Of a DNA stretch of 64,000 nt, positions 27,527-36,205 are shown one piece after another. Positions within the stretch are counted from its first letter, which is position 1. Each line of letters starts with the position of its first letter. The position numbers and the translations under genes are program-made. The DNA is from Streptomyces sp. NBC_01116 (lineage in GTDB: Bacteria > Actinomycetota > Actinomycetes > Streptomycetales > Streptomycetaceae): assembly GCF_041435495.1 (NCBI RefSeq), contig NZ_CP108644.1, positions 5,689,501 through 5,753,500 on the forward strand. The letters are read 5' to 3'. Below the pieces are notes generated by a model, which was given only the letters and a program-made list of their open reading frames with translations, was not told where the DNA came from and ran no database searches.

Positions 27527-28496
27527 GCCGCAGTCATCGGACGGAGCGATCTCCCCGGCGGGCGCCGGCGGCCCCATGGACCTCGCCCTGGAGGAGGGCA
27601 CCAGCCTGGAGAAGAACCCGGTCGGTCCCGACGGCGCCGGGCCGACCGGCAAACCCCGCAGCCTCTGGTCGGACGCCTGGCGCGACCTGCGGCGCAACCC
27701 GGTCTTCATCATCTCCGGGCTGGTCATCCTCTTCCTGGTCGTCATCTCGATCTGGCCCTCGCTCATCGCGAGCGGCGACCCCCTCCAGGCCAACCTGGAC
27801 GACGCCCAGAAGGGCTCGGAGCCCGGTCACCCCTTCGGCTTCGACCCGCAGGGCCGCGACGTCTACACCCGGGTCGTCTACGGCACCCGCACCTCGGTGA
27901 CCGTCGGCGTCTGCGCCACCCTCGGCGTCGCGATCCTCGGCAGCGTGTTCGGCGGACTCGCGGGCTTCTTCGGCGGCTGGTGGGACTCGATCCTCTCCCG
28001 CCTCACCGACGTCTTCTTCGGCATCCCCGTCGTCCTCGGCGGCCTGGTCTTCCTCTCCGTCGTCACCAGCTCCACCGTCTGGCCCGTCGTCGGCTTCATC
28101 GTCCTGCTCGGCTGGCCCCAGATCGCCCGCATCGCCCGCGGCTCGGTCATCACCGCCAAACAGAACGACTACGTCCAGGCGGCCCGCGCGCTCGGCGCCT
28201 CCAACTCCCGGATGATGCTGCGCCACATCACCCCGAACGCCATCGCCCCGGTCATCGTCGTGGCGACCATCGCGCTCGGCACGTACATCTCGCTGGAGGC
28301 GACCCTCTCCTTCCTCGGCGTGGGCCTGAAGGACCCGGCCGTCTCCTGGGGCATCGACATCTCCGCGGCCGCCAACTACGTCCGCAACGCCCCGCACATG
28401 CTGCTCTGGCCCGCCGGAGCGCTGGCGATCACCGTGCTCGCGTTCATCATGCTCGGCGACGCGGTGCGCGACGCCCTCGACCCCAAGCTGCGCTGA
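27519..28496 (+). CDS. Oligopeptide ABC permease (DppC/OppC type)
   Basis: A 325-residue permease. An acidic, Gly/Ala-rich cytoplasmic N-terminus (about 1-50) ends GKPRSLWSDAWRDLRRNP, then span 1. The external segment GFDPQGRDVYTRVVYGTRTS and docking loop KQNDYVQAARALGASNSRM are typical. It ends ALDPKLR. It lies 13 bp before the ATPase gene and is collinear with the bldK operon. Confidence 0.9.
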   Translation: MPEPQSSDGAISPAGAGGPMDLALEEGTSLEKNPVGPDGAGPTGKPRSLWSDAWRDLRRNPVFIISGLVILFLVVISIWPSLIASGDPLQANLDDAQKGSEPGHPFGFDPQGRDVYTRVVYGTRTSVTVGVCATLGVAILGSVFGGLAGFFGGWWDSILSRLTDVFFGIPVVLGGLVFLSVVTSSTVWPVVGFIVLLGWPQIARIARGSVITAKQNDYVQAARALGASNSRMMLRHITPNAIAPVIVVATIALGTYISLEATLSFLGVGLKDPAVSWGIDISAAANYVRNAPHMLLWPAGALAITVLAFIMLGDAVRDALDPKLR

Positions 28497-28509
28497 GGAG
28501 CCGGTTGCC

Positions 28510-29487
28510 ATGTTGCTCGAAGTGCGCGATCTGCACGTGGAGTTCCACACCCGCGAAGGCGTCGCCAAGGCCGTCAACGGGGTCAACTACTCGGTGGCCG
28601 AGGGCGAGACGCTCGCCGTCCTCGGCGAGTCCGGCTCCGGCAAGTCCGTCACCGCCCAGGCGATCATGGGCATCCTCGACATGCCGCCCGGGAAGATCGC
28701 CGGCGGGGAGATCCTCTTCAAGGGCCAGGACCTGCTGAAGCTCAAGCCGGAGGAGCGGCGGAAGATCCGCGGCCAGGAGATGGCCATGATCTTCCAGGAC
28801 GCCCTGTCCTCGCTGAACCCGGTCCTCACCGTCGGCGAGCAGCTCGGCGAGATGTTCGTCGTGCACCGCGGCATGTCCCGCAAGGACGCGAAGGCCAAGT
28901 CGGTCGAGCTGATGGACCGGGTCCGCATCCCGGCCGCCAAGGAGCGGGTCGGCAACTACCCGCACCAGTTCTCCGGCGGGATGCGCCAGCGCATCATGAT
29001 CGCCATGGCGATGGCCCTGGAACCGTCCCTGATCATCGCCGACGAGCCGACGACCGCCCTCGACGTCACCGTCCAGGCCCAGGTCATGGAGCTCCTCGCC
29101 GAGCTCCAGCGCGAGCTGAACATGGGCCTCATCCTGATCACCCACGACCTCGGCGTCGTCGCCGACGTCGCCGACAAGATCGCCGTCATGTACGCGGGCC
29201 GCATCGTCGAGACCGCCCCCGTGCACGACATCTACAAGGCCCCCGCCCACCCGTACACCAAGGGCCTCCTCCAGTCGATCCCGCGCCTGGACCAGAAGGG
29301 CCGGGAGCTCTACGCGATCAAGGGCCTGCCGCCCAACCTCACCCGCATTCCGCCCGGCTGCGCCTTCAACCCCCGCTGCCCGATGGCGAGGGACGTGTGC
29401 CGCAGCGATGTGCCGCCGCTCTACGAGGTGGACGAGCGGCGCCGGAGCGCCTGCCACTTCTGGAAGGAGACGCTCGATGCACGCTGA
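28510..29487 (+). CDS. Oligopeptide ABC ATPase (DppD/OppD type)
   Basis: A 325-residue ATPase starting MLLEVRDLHVEFHTREGVAK, lacking the 24-residue N-terminal extension of the first operon's counterpart. Walker A is GESGSGKS, the signature FSGGMRQRI, Walker B LIIADEPTTALD. The C-terminal Cys block is GCAFNPRCPMARDVC, then ACHFW. GAGGAGCC lies upstream of the ATG. Its end overlaps the next gene by 11 bp. Confidence 0.9.
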   Translation: MLLEVRDLHVEFHTREGVAKAVNGVNYSVAEGETLAVLGESGSGKSVTAQAIMGILDMPPGKIAGGEILFKGQDLLKLKPEERRKIRGQEMAMIFQDALSSLNPVLTVGEQLGEMFVVHRGMSRKDAKAKSVELMDRVRIPAAKERVGNYPHQFSGGMRQRIMIAMAMALEPSLIIADEPTTALDVTVQAQVMELLAELQRELNMGLILITHDLGVVADVADKIAVMYAGRIVETAPVHDIYKAPAHPYTKGLLQSIPRLDQKGRELYAIKGLPPNLTRIPPGCAFNPRCPMARDVCRSDVPPLYEVDERRRSACHFWKETLDAR

Positions 29488-30715
29488 CCGCGACGGGAGT
29501 GCGGGGACCGGCGGTGCCCCGGCCGGCTCCACCCTGCTGTCCACTGAGCGCGAGGACGCCGTCGCTCCGTACACGGAGGGCGACCCGATCCTCCAGGTGC
29601 GCGGCCTCGCCAAGCACTACCCGCTGACCCGGGGCGTCCTCCTCAAGCGGCAGATCGGCGCGGTCAGGGCCGTCGACGGCGTCGACTTCGACCTGTACGC
29701 CGGCGAGACGCTGGGCATCGTGGGGGAGTCGGGCTGCGGCAAGTCGACCGTCGCCAAGATGCTCGTCCACCTCGAACGCCCCACCGCCGGCGCGATCCGC
29801 TACAAGGGCGAGGACATCGCGAAGCTGTCCGGCCGTGCGCTGAAGGCCGTGCGCCGCAACATCCAGATGGTGTTCCAGGACCCGTACACCTCGCTGAACC
29901 CGCGCATGACGGTCGGCGACATCATCGGGGAGCCGTACGAGATCCACCCCGAGGTCGCCCCGAAGGGCAGCCGCCGGCAGCGGGTGCAGGACCTGCTGGA
30001 CGTCGTGGGTCTGAACCCGGAGTACATCAACCGGTATCCGCACCAGTTCTCCGGAGGCCAGCGCCAGCGCATCGGCATCGCCCGCGGCCTCGCCCTCAAC
30101 CCGGAGATCATCGTCGCCGACGAACCGGTCTCCGCGCTCGACGTGTCCGTCCAGGCGCAGGTCGTCAACCTGCTGGACCGGCTCCAGGCGGAGTTCAGCC
30201 TCAGCTTCGTCTTCATCGCGCACGACCTCTCGATCGTCCGGCACATCTCCGACCGGGTCGGTGTGATGTACCTCGGCCGGATCGTGGAGATCGGCTCCGA
30301 CGCGGAGATCTACGACCACCCCACCCACCCGTACACCCAGGCGCTGCTCTCCGCCGTCCCCGTGCCGGACCCGACGGCCCGCGACCACCGGGAGCGGATC
30401 ATCCTGCACGGCGACGTCCCCTCGCCCGCCAACATCCCCTCGGGCTGCCGCTTCCGCACGCGGTGCTGGAAGGCGCAGGAGCGGTGCGAACTGGAGGTCC
30501 CGCTGCTGGCGGTCCCCGCGGAGTTCCGGCTCGTCGACACCCCGGCCCGGCACGACTCGGCATGCCACTTCGCGGAGGAGAAGCGCGTGGTGCCGCCGGA
30601 GGGCGAGCTGGAGGTCCCGGGGCCCACCGGGAAGCCGGAGCCCGAGGACGAGCCGGGGGCCGAGGAGAGGCCGGGGGGTACGGAGCCGGGGCGCACCGGG
30701 GACGGGACGTCATGA
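29477..30715 (+). CDS. Oligopeptide ABC ATPase (DppF/OppF type)
   Basis: A 412-residue ATPase. ATG 29477, inside the end of the preceding gene and preceded by GAAGGAGA, opens a 33-residue unstructured N-terminus before ILQVRGLAKHYPL. Walker A GESGCGKST, Q-loop FQDPYTSLNP, signature FSGGQRQRIGIARGLAL and Walker B IIVADEPVSALD are intact. The Cys motif GCRFRTRCWKAQERC is followed by ACHF, then an extra acidic Pro/Gly/Glu-rich tail of about 45 residues absent from the paralogue. Blocks of DNA identity with the first operon are noted as a finding. Confidence 0.9.
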   Translation: MHADRDGSAGTGGAPAGSTLLSTEREDAVAPYTEGDPILQVRGLAKHYPLTRGVLLKRQIGAVRAVDGVDFDLYAGETLGIVGESGCGKSTVAKMLVHLERPTAGAIRYKGEDIAKLSGRALKAVRRNIQMVFQDPYTSLNPRMTVGDIIGEPYEIHPEVAPKGSRRQRVQDLLDVVGLNPEYINRYPHQFSGGQRQRIGIARGLALNPEIIVADEPVSALDVSVQAQVVNLLDRLQAEFSLSFVFIAHDLSIVRHISDRVGVMYLGRIVEIGSDAEIYDHPTHPYTQALLSAVPVPDPTARDHRERIILHGDVPSPANIPSGCRFRTRCWKAQERCELEVPLLAVPAEFRLVDTPARHDSACHFAEEKRVVPPEGELEVPGPTGKPEPEDEPGAEERPGGTEPGRTGDGTS

Positions 30716-30908
30716 GGTGGCGTCAGACGCGTTAACAAGCAGGCAACTTGACCGTCGCCGCACCGATATACGAACGCTCCATGCTGAACAGCGTACGGCC
30801 GTGCGGGTGCCGTGGTCCGGCCGGAGCGGCGTCCTGTCGCTCCGGCCGGTCGCCCGCCGCTTCCGTCCCGCCCGTTCCCTGTGCGGGCTTGTTCATCCGT
30901 TCGGGGCA

Positions 30909-31961
30909 ATGGAGTATCACCGGGTGACACTTACACGGGGAGCACGAATCACCGGCGCCGTTCTGTGCGCGGTGCAGGCACTGATGGCCGTCGCCTGGCT
31001 GGTCCGGGACTTCCGGGTGGTGGACGGACCGGGGATGCTCTGGGACATCTGGGCGGGCGCCGCGAACGTCTGGGCCGTGCCCGCGACCACCACCACCGCC
31101 ACCACCCTCGTCCTGCTGGTCGTTCACGCCGCCACCGCGGTAGCGGCGCTCCGGTCCGCCGTCGCCGCTCCGGCCCTGGTCGTCACCGGCATCGTCACGT
31201 TCGCCGTGCGGCTGCCCGGCGTCTGGACCATCGCCGACTCCCCGGCGCCGGAGGAGCTGCGCGACCGGGCACTGCTCACCATGTACGCGGCCCTCGTGGC
31301 CGGACTCGCCACGGTCGTCGTCGGGATGGCGGGCCGCCGCCCGGTGGAGGACGGCGGGGAGCGGCCCGCCGGGCCGGGCCGGGGGGCCGGGGTGATCGCC
31401 TTCCTGCTGCTCGGCTTCCAGGCGGTGGTCTTCGCCGGCTGGGAGATCCGGCTGGCCTTCGTCTACCCGGACAGGCTGTATCCCGAGTGGTTCACCGGCG
31501 GCGGTCCCGTGGTCGTCCCGCTGACCGAGGCGCCGCCCGGCTGGACCAGCGTGGTGCTCATCCTGATGTTCCTGGTGGCGGCCGTCGGCGCGGTCGCCGG
31601 AGCGGCCTACGCGCGACCGCTCGGCCTGATCGCGGGCGGATTCCTTCTCTCGTCCGGTGTGCTGGGCGTGGGCCGCGTCATCCGCTTCGAGCTGTACGAG
31701 CGGTTCGCCGACCAGGACTTCGAGGTGCAGCTGAACACGCTGAGCCTCGTCACCTCGCTCATCGCCGGGATCGCCCTGCTCGCGGTCCTCGCCCGCAAGG
31801 GTGTCCGGCGGACCCCCAGCGCCCCCCAGGGCCCGTGGGGCGGCGCAGGCCCCTGGGGCGCCCCGCCGCCCGGCTACCCGCCCGCCCAGGCGGCCCCCGG
31901 GCAGCAGCCGGCCGCCCCCGGTTCCGGGCCCCCGCCCGCCTCCCCGCCGCCCCGCTGGTGA
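30909..31961 (+). CDS. Multi-span membrane protein with Pro-rich tail
   Basis: A 350-residue protein with about eight hydrophobic spans. ATG 30909 (MEYHRVTLTRGARITG) is chosen as the first start giving a short cytoplasmic N-terminus before span 1; the frame open from 30717 lacks protein character. An external segment between spans contains RLAFVYPDRLYPEWFTGGG. The C-terminal 50 residues are Pro/Gly/Ala-rich (PPPGYPPAQ repeats), a cytoplasmic tail style common in Streptomyces. No transport or enzyme motif is recognised. It is separate from the upstream operon by about 190 bp. Confidence 0.75.
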   Translation: MEYHRVTLTRGARITGAVLCAVQALMAVAWLVRDFRVVDGPGMLWDIWAGAANVWAVPATTTTATTLVLLVVHAATAVAALRSAVAAPALVVTGIVTFAVRLPGVWTIADSPAPEELRDRALLTMYAALVAGLATVVVGMAGRRPVEDGGERPAGPGRGAGVIAFLLLGFQAVVFAGWEIRLAFVYPDRLYPEWFTGGGPVVVPLTEAPPGWTSVVLILMFLVAAVGAVAGAAYARPLGLIAGGFLLSSGVLGVGRVIRFELYERFADQDFEVQLNTLSLVTSLIAGIALLAVLARKGVRRTPSAPQGPWGGAGPWGAPPPGYPPAQAAPGQQPAAPGSGPPPASPPPRW

Positions 31962-32002
31962 GCGGGTGACGGGGAGGACGGACCGGGCCCGGCGGAGGAG
32001 GC

Positions 32003-34129
32003 TCAGGCTCCGGTCAGACCCAGCGACCGCTTGAGGAAGTCCACCTGGAGCAGGAGCAGGTTCTCCGCGACCTGCTCCTGCGGCGTCATGTGCGTCACCC
32101 CGCTCAGCGGCAGCACCTCGTGCGGACGCCCGGCCGCCAGCAGCGCCGAGGACAGCCGCAGGGCGTGGGCGACCACCACGTTGTCGTCGGCCAGGCCGTG
32201 CACGATCATCATCGGCCGGACCTCGTCGGCGGCCTCGGAGAGACCGTCGTCGGTGAGCAGCGAGTTGTACGCGTACACCTCCGGCTGCGTCGCGGGGTCG
32301 CCGAGATAGCGCTCGGTGTAGTGGGTGTCGTACAGCCGCTGGTCCGTCACGGGAGCGCCCACCACCGCCGCGTGGAAGACGTCGGGCCGCCGCAGTACCG
32401 CGAGCCCCGCCAGGTAGCCGCCGTAGGACCAGCCGCGGATCGCCACCCGGGACAGGTCGAGCGGGAACCGCCCGGCGAGCCCGTGCAACGCCTCGACCTG
32501 GTCCTCCATGGTCATCACGAGGTTGTCCCGCACCGCCTTCTCCCAGGCCGGGGAGCGGCCCGGCGCGCCCCGCCCGTCCGCCACGACCACCGCGAAGCCC
32601 TGGTCCGCGAACCACTGCGAGGTCAGGTACGCGTTGTGGGCGGCGACCACCCGGCGGCCGTGCGGGCCGCCGTACGGATCCATCAGGACCGGAAGGGGAC
32701 CATCCGCCTCCTGGTAGTCCGAGGGGAGCAGCACGGCGCACGGAATTCGGTGTGCGCCCCCCTCGGTGAGCGTCACGCGGGGGGAGAGCACCGGTTCCTG
32801 GGCGAAACTCGGGATCCGGGCCAGCCGCTTGCCGTCCCGCACCACCCACGCGGCGGCTCCGGGCTCCTCGGGGACGGCCGAGACCACGACCGAGAGACCG
32901 CCCGAGCGGACCGCGGAGTGCACGCCCACCCCTTCGGAAATCCGCTCGATTCCCAGCTCGTTCACCCGGTACACATGGATCTGCCCGATCTCCGGCTCGA
33001 CCGCGTCCTCACCGGCCACCGCCGAGACCAGGATGTCGGACTCCCCGATGTCCAGCACCGACTGGACGTGCAGCTGCGACCCGGTGAGCAGCCGGTCCCC
33101 GACCGCCAGCACGCGCGCCCCGCCCTCGTCGACGATCCGCACCAGCCGCCCGTCCGGCGCCCACGCGGGCACCCCGGGGAAGATATCCAGCCACACCGGG
33201 TCCTCGTCGACGTGCACGATCCGGGTCGCACCGGTCTCCGGGTCCACCGCCAGATACTGCTGACTGCGCTGGTCCCGGGCCTGTACCAGCAGCAGCGGAG
33301 CACCCGCGGAGGACCAGTGCACCTGGACCAGGTACGGGAACGCGGCCCGGTCCCAGACCACTTCGGTACGGGCCCCCTCCAGGTCCATGACGTAGAGCCG
33401 CACCTCGGCGTTGGGCGTGCCCGCCGCCGGGTAGGCGATCTCGGCCGGCTTGCGCTCGGGATGCGCGGGATCGGCGATGTACCACCGCTGTACGGGGCTG
33501 TCGTCGGCCCGCGCGACCAGCAGCCGGTCCGACTCCGGCGACCACCAGAAACCCCGGTAGCGGTGCAGCTCCTCGGCCGCGATGAACTCGGCCAGACCGT
33601 AGGTGACATGGGAGTTCTCCGGCTCGGCCAGCGCCCGGTCGCCCTCGCCCCCCGCGCCCACGACCCGCAGCGCGCCCTTGGTCACGTACGCGATGTGCCG
33701 GCCGTCGGGGGACGGACGGGGGTCGATCACCGGGCCCGGCACCGGCAGCGCCCGCGCGGTCCCGGCCCGCAGTTCGGCCACGTACACCTTTCCGGACAGG
33801 GCGAACGCCGCCAACTCCGCCGCCGCGTCCACCGCGTAGGAGACGATGCCCGAGGACCCCTCCCGGGTCCGCTCGCGCCGGGCCCGCTCCTGCGCCGACA
33901 GCTTCTCCGCCGCACCGCCCAGCAGGGCTTCGGGATCGGCGGCGACCCGCTCCTCGCCGGTCGCCGGGTCGAGGACCCAGAGACGGGTGGAGCGGTCCGT
34001 TCCGGACATCGAGCGGAGGAAGATCACGCGCGTCTCATCCGGTGAGACGGTGAAGGCGCGAGGTGCGCCGAGAGTGAAGCGCTGGGTCCGTGCTTGCTGG
34101 CGGGGAAAGGACAGCTTCTGCGAGGTCAT
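32003..34129 (-). CDS. S9-family serine peptidase (dipeptidyl-peptidase IV-like)
   Basis: A 708-residue prolyl-oligopeptidase-family enzyme. The N-terminal two thirds form a beta-propeller of DPP-IV type (FTVSPDETRVIF, SPDGRHIAYV, and EEFIAAEELHRY-like sequence FIAAEELHRYRGFWWSPES carrying the Glu pair that binds a free N-terminus). The C-terminal alpha/beta hydrolase domain has the nucleophile GWSYGG (Ser568), Asp648 in GLADDNVV and His680 in SGVTHM. No signal peptide is seen, so it is probably cytoplasmic and trims imported or endogenous peptides. That fits its position near two peptide importers. It is convergent with the membrane-protein gene upstream and divergent from the tiny gene at 34300. 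Confidence 0.92.
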   Translation of the reverse strand: MTSQKLSFPRQQARTQRFTLGAPRAFTVSPDETRVIFLRSMSGTDRSTRLWVLDPATGEERVAADPEALLGGAAEKLSAQERARRERTREGSSGIVSYAVDAAAELAAFALSGKVYVAELRAGTARALPVPGPVIDPRPSPDGRHIAYVTKGALRVVGAGGEGDRALAEPENSHVTYGLAEFIAAEELHRYRGFWWSPESDRLLVARADDSPVQRWYIADPAHPERKPAEIAYPAAGTPNAEVRLYVMDLEGARTEVVWDRAAFPYLVQVHWSSAGAPLLLVQARDQRSQQYLAVDPETGATRIVHVDEDPVWLDIFPGVPAWAPDGRLVRIVDEGGARVLAVGDRLLTGSQLHVQSVLDIGESDILVSAVAGEDAVEPEIGQIHVYRVNELGIERISEGVGVHSAVRSGGLSVVVSAVPEEPGAAAWVVRDGKRLARIPSFAQEPVLSPRVTLTEGGAHRIPCAVLLPSDYQEADGPLPVLMDPYGGPHGRRVVAAHNAYLTSQWFADQGFAVVVADGRGAPGRSPAWEKAVRDNLVMTMEDQVEALHGLAGRFPLDLSRVAIRGWSYGGYLAGLAVLRRPDVFHAAVVGAPVTDQRLYDTHYTERYLGDPATQPEVYAYNSLLTDDGLSEAADEVRPMMIVHGLADDNVVVAHALRLSSALLAAGRPHEVLPLSGVTHMTPQEQVAENLLLLQVDFLKRSLGLTGA

Positions 34130-34195
34130 GGCTCCGAACTTAGCCTCGTACGGCGGTTCGTGCGCCCCTCGTGCTGCCGTGCCCCGATCAATGCC

Positions 34196-34224
34196 TTGGC
34201 ACGGATAGTTATGATCCGTAGCGC
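34196..34224 (+). promoter_or_regulatory. Candidate promoter with overlapping palindrome
   Basis: TTGGCA (34196) and TAGCGC (34219) are spaced 17 bp. An inverted repeat ACGGAT-N7-ATCCGT (34201-34219) fills the spacer, a position where a bound regulator would block the polymerase. It lies between the divergent S9 peptidase and the small membrane-protein gene. Confidence 0.35.
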
Positions 34225-34299
34225 TAGGTGGGTAGGAACCTGCTGGCTTCGCGTACCCCCGTTCCGACCGTCCGAACGTACCGATGGAGGTGAACCGCC

Positions 34300-34494
34300 G
34301 TGGCGCTCTCGATTTCGGCGGTAGTGCTGCTGGCGATCATCGTCTTCCTGCTGATCCGGAAGTCCGGACTGAAGGGAGGGCACGCGGTGGTCTGCATGCT
34401 GCTCGGGTTCTACATCGCGAGCTCGTCGGTCGCACCGACCATCTCCGATCTGACGACCAACGTGGCGGGGATGATCAGCAGCATCAAGTTCTGA
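34300..34494 (+). CDS. Small two-helix membrane protein
   Basis: A 64-residue protein starting at GTG 34300 with GGAGG 10 bases upstream. Span 1 covers about residues 4-19 (SISAVVLLAIIVFLLI), followed by a basic loop RKSGLKGGH, and span 2 about 28-46. A polar tail (SDLTTNVAGMISSIKF) follows. Proteins of this size and pattern are common in Streptomyces but I know no function. Confidence 0.7.
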   Translation: MALSISAVVLLAIIVFLLIRKSGLKGGHAVVCMLLGFYIASSSVAPTISDLTTNVAGMISSIKF

Positions 34495-34572
34495 CCGCGC
34501 GCCGGGGGCGGGCCGGGGGGCCGTGAGGGCGCGGGGCACGGAGCGTGGAGGCACGGGGGGCCTCCGGGCTCG

Positions 34573-34578
34573 TAGGGT
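34573..34578 (+). promoter_or_regulatory. -10 element of a leaderless mshB transcript
   Basis: TAGGGT ends 7 bases before the ATG of mshB, and no ribosome site is present. This spacing is typical of Streptomyces leaderless genes. Confidence 0.5.
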
Positions 34579-34585
34579 GGTCCCC

Positions 34586-35560
34586 ATGAAGGACCTCCCC
34601 GCCCGCCGTCTGCTGCTGGTGCACGCGCACCCCGACGACGAGTCGATCAACAACGGCGCCACCATGGCCAGGTACGCGGCCGAGGGCGCCCACGTCACCC
34701 TGGTGACGTGCACGCTCGGCGAGGAGGGCGAGGTCATCCCGCCCTCGCTCGCCCGCCTCACCGCCGACCGGGACGACGCGCTCGGCCCCCACCGCGTCGG
34801 CGAGCTGGCCGCCGCGATGAAGGAGCTGGGCGTCGACGACCACCGCTTCCTCGGCGGGGCGGGCCGCTACCGGGACTCCGGGATGATGGGCGCCGAGCAG
34901 AACGGCCGCGCCGGCTCCTTCTGGTCCGCCCCGGTGGACGAGGCGGCCGCCCACCTCGTCGAGGTGATCCGCGAGGTCCGCCCCCAGGTCCTGGTCACCT
35001 ACGACCCGGACGGCGGCTACGGCCACCCCGACCACATCCAGGCCCACCGCGTCGCGATGCGCGCCGCCGACCTGGCCGCCGACCCGGCGTACGGCTCCGA
35101 CGCGCCGCACACCGTCGCGAAGATCTACTGGAACCGGGTGGAGCGGTCCGTGGTCGAGGCGGGCTTCGAGCGGCTGCGCACCACCGTCCCCGGGCCCTTC
35201 CCCGGTATCGCCTCCGTGGACGACGTCCCGGGCGTCACCGACGGGGAGCTGATCACCGCGGAGATCGACGGATCGGCGTACGCCGGGGCCAAGTCGGCGG
35301 CGATGCGCGCCCACGCCACGCAGATCGCGGTCGACGGCCCGTTCTTCGCCCTCTCCAACGACCTCGGCCAGCCGCTGCTGACGACCGAGCACTACCAACT
35401 GGTGCGGGGCGCACCGGGCGTGCCCGAGGGGACGCGCGAGAGCGACCTCTTCGCGGGCCTGCCTTCCGCTGAGGACGCTGAGGACGCTGCGGAAGGCGCG
35501 GTAGGTAGGGAAGTTGCGGACGTTACGGATATCGCGGGCACCACGGGAGGCGCGGCGTGA
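34586..35560 (+). CDS. mshB: Mycothiol biosynthesis deacetylase MshB
   Basis: A 324-residue zinc deacetylase of the LmbE/PIG-L family. MshB removes the acetyl group from GlcNAc-inositol, the second committed step in making mycothiol, the main actinobacterial thiol. The zinc site is visible as HAHPDDES (His15, Asp18) and YGHPDH (His150). Asp17 is the likely general base. The long family-typical sequence VTCTLGEEGEVIP and the HPDHIQAHR region distinguish MshB from the S-conjugate amidase Mca, although the two are similar. The message is probably leaderless. The C-terminal 40 residues are Glu/Asp/Ala-rich. The next gene's GTG overlaps its stop. Confidence 0.88.
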   Translation: MKDLPARRLLLVHAHPDDESINNGATMARYAAEGAHVTLVTCTLGEEGEVIPPSLARLTADRDDALGPHRVGELAAAMKELGVDDHRFLGGAGRYRDSGMMGAEQNGRAGSFWSAPVDEAAAHLVEVIREVRPQVLVTYDPDGGYGHPDHIQAHRVAMRAADLAADPAYGSDAPHTVAKIYWNRVERSVVEAGFERLRTTVPGPFPGIASVDDVPGVTDGELITAEIDGSAYAGAKSAAMRAHATQIAVDGPFFALSNDLGQPLLTTEHYQLVRGAPGVPEGTRESDLFAGLPSAEDAEDAAEGAVGREVADVTDIAGTTGGAA

Positions 35561-36030
35561 GCGGGAACCCGGGCAAGGGCCGTGGCCGCGCCGGTTCCTC
35601 CCACGCGCCGCGGCGGAACGCGCCGCCCAGGGAGCCCGGGCCCACCGGTTTCGCGGCCCGGCCGAACCCGGTCCGGATCGCCGCTTACGTGGGCTTCGCC
35701 GTCCTCGGCGTGCTGGTCGCGATCGCCGGCTCACTCGTCCAAGCCGCATGGTTCCCGGGCGGGTTGATCATCGCGCTGGCGGCCTCGGCCGGCCTCTTCT
35801 ACGGCGGCCGGATCCTGACCCGCACCCAGATCGGCGCGCTCGCCCCGGCGGCCGGATGGTTCATCACGGTGTTCCTTCTGCTGAGCGGCCGGCCCGAGGG
35901 CGACTACGTCTTCGGCGACGAACTCGGCCTGGTGCTGTTCATGCTCGGAGGGACGGCCGTCGCTGTGATGTGCGCCACCACGTCCAAAGTGCCGCAATCA
36001 GCCATCCGCAGCGGCCGGTCCGGTACATGA
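35557..36030 (+). CDS. DUF6113-like membrane protein
   Basis: A 157-residue protein coupled to mshB by a 4-bp overlap (GTGA). A basic, Pro/Gly-rich N-terminal tail (about 1-38) leads to three or four spans (about 41-60, 66-85, 95-112, 123-143). No enzyme motif is seen. Actinobacterial mshB is often followed by such a membrane protein. Family name by resemblance only. Confidence 0.75.
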   Translation: MSGNPGKGRGRAGSSHAPRRNAPPREPGPTGFAARPNPVRIAAYVGFAVLGVLVAIAGSLVQAAWFPGGLIIALAASAGLFYGGRILTRTQIGALAPAAGWFITVFLLLSGRPEGDYVFGDELGLVLFMLGGTAVAVMCATTSKVPQSAIRSGRSGT

Positions 36031-36205
36031 AGTGCCAAGTCCGGGTCCGGAAAGACCCCCACAGGTGTGACGCACGGGTGGAGGTTTCACCCGGTCGCGG
36101 AGTGTCCGACGGCGGCGGCCAGTATGGTGGTGCGCGCGCCGAGCCGTCCCCTGGCCTGCGGCATGGGGGAAGTACGGGCGGCGGAGCCAATCGGGAGAAC
36201 CTGCT

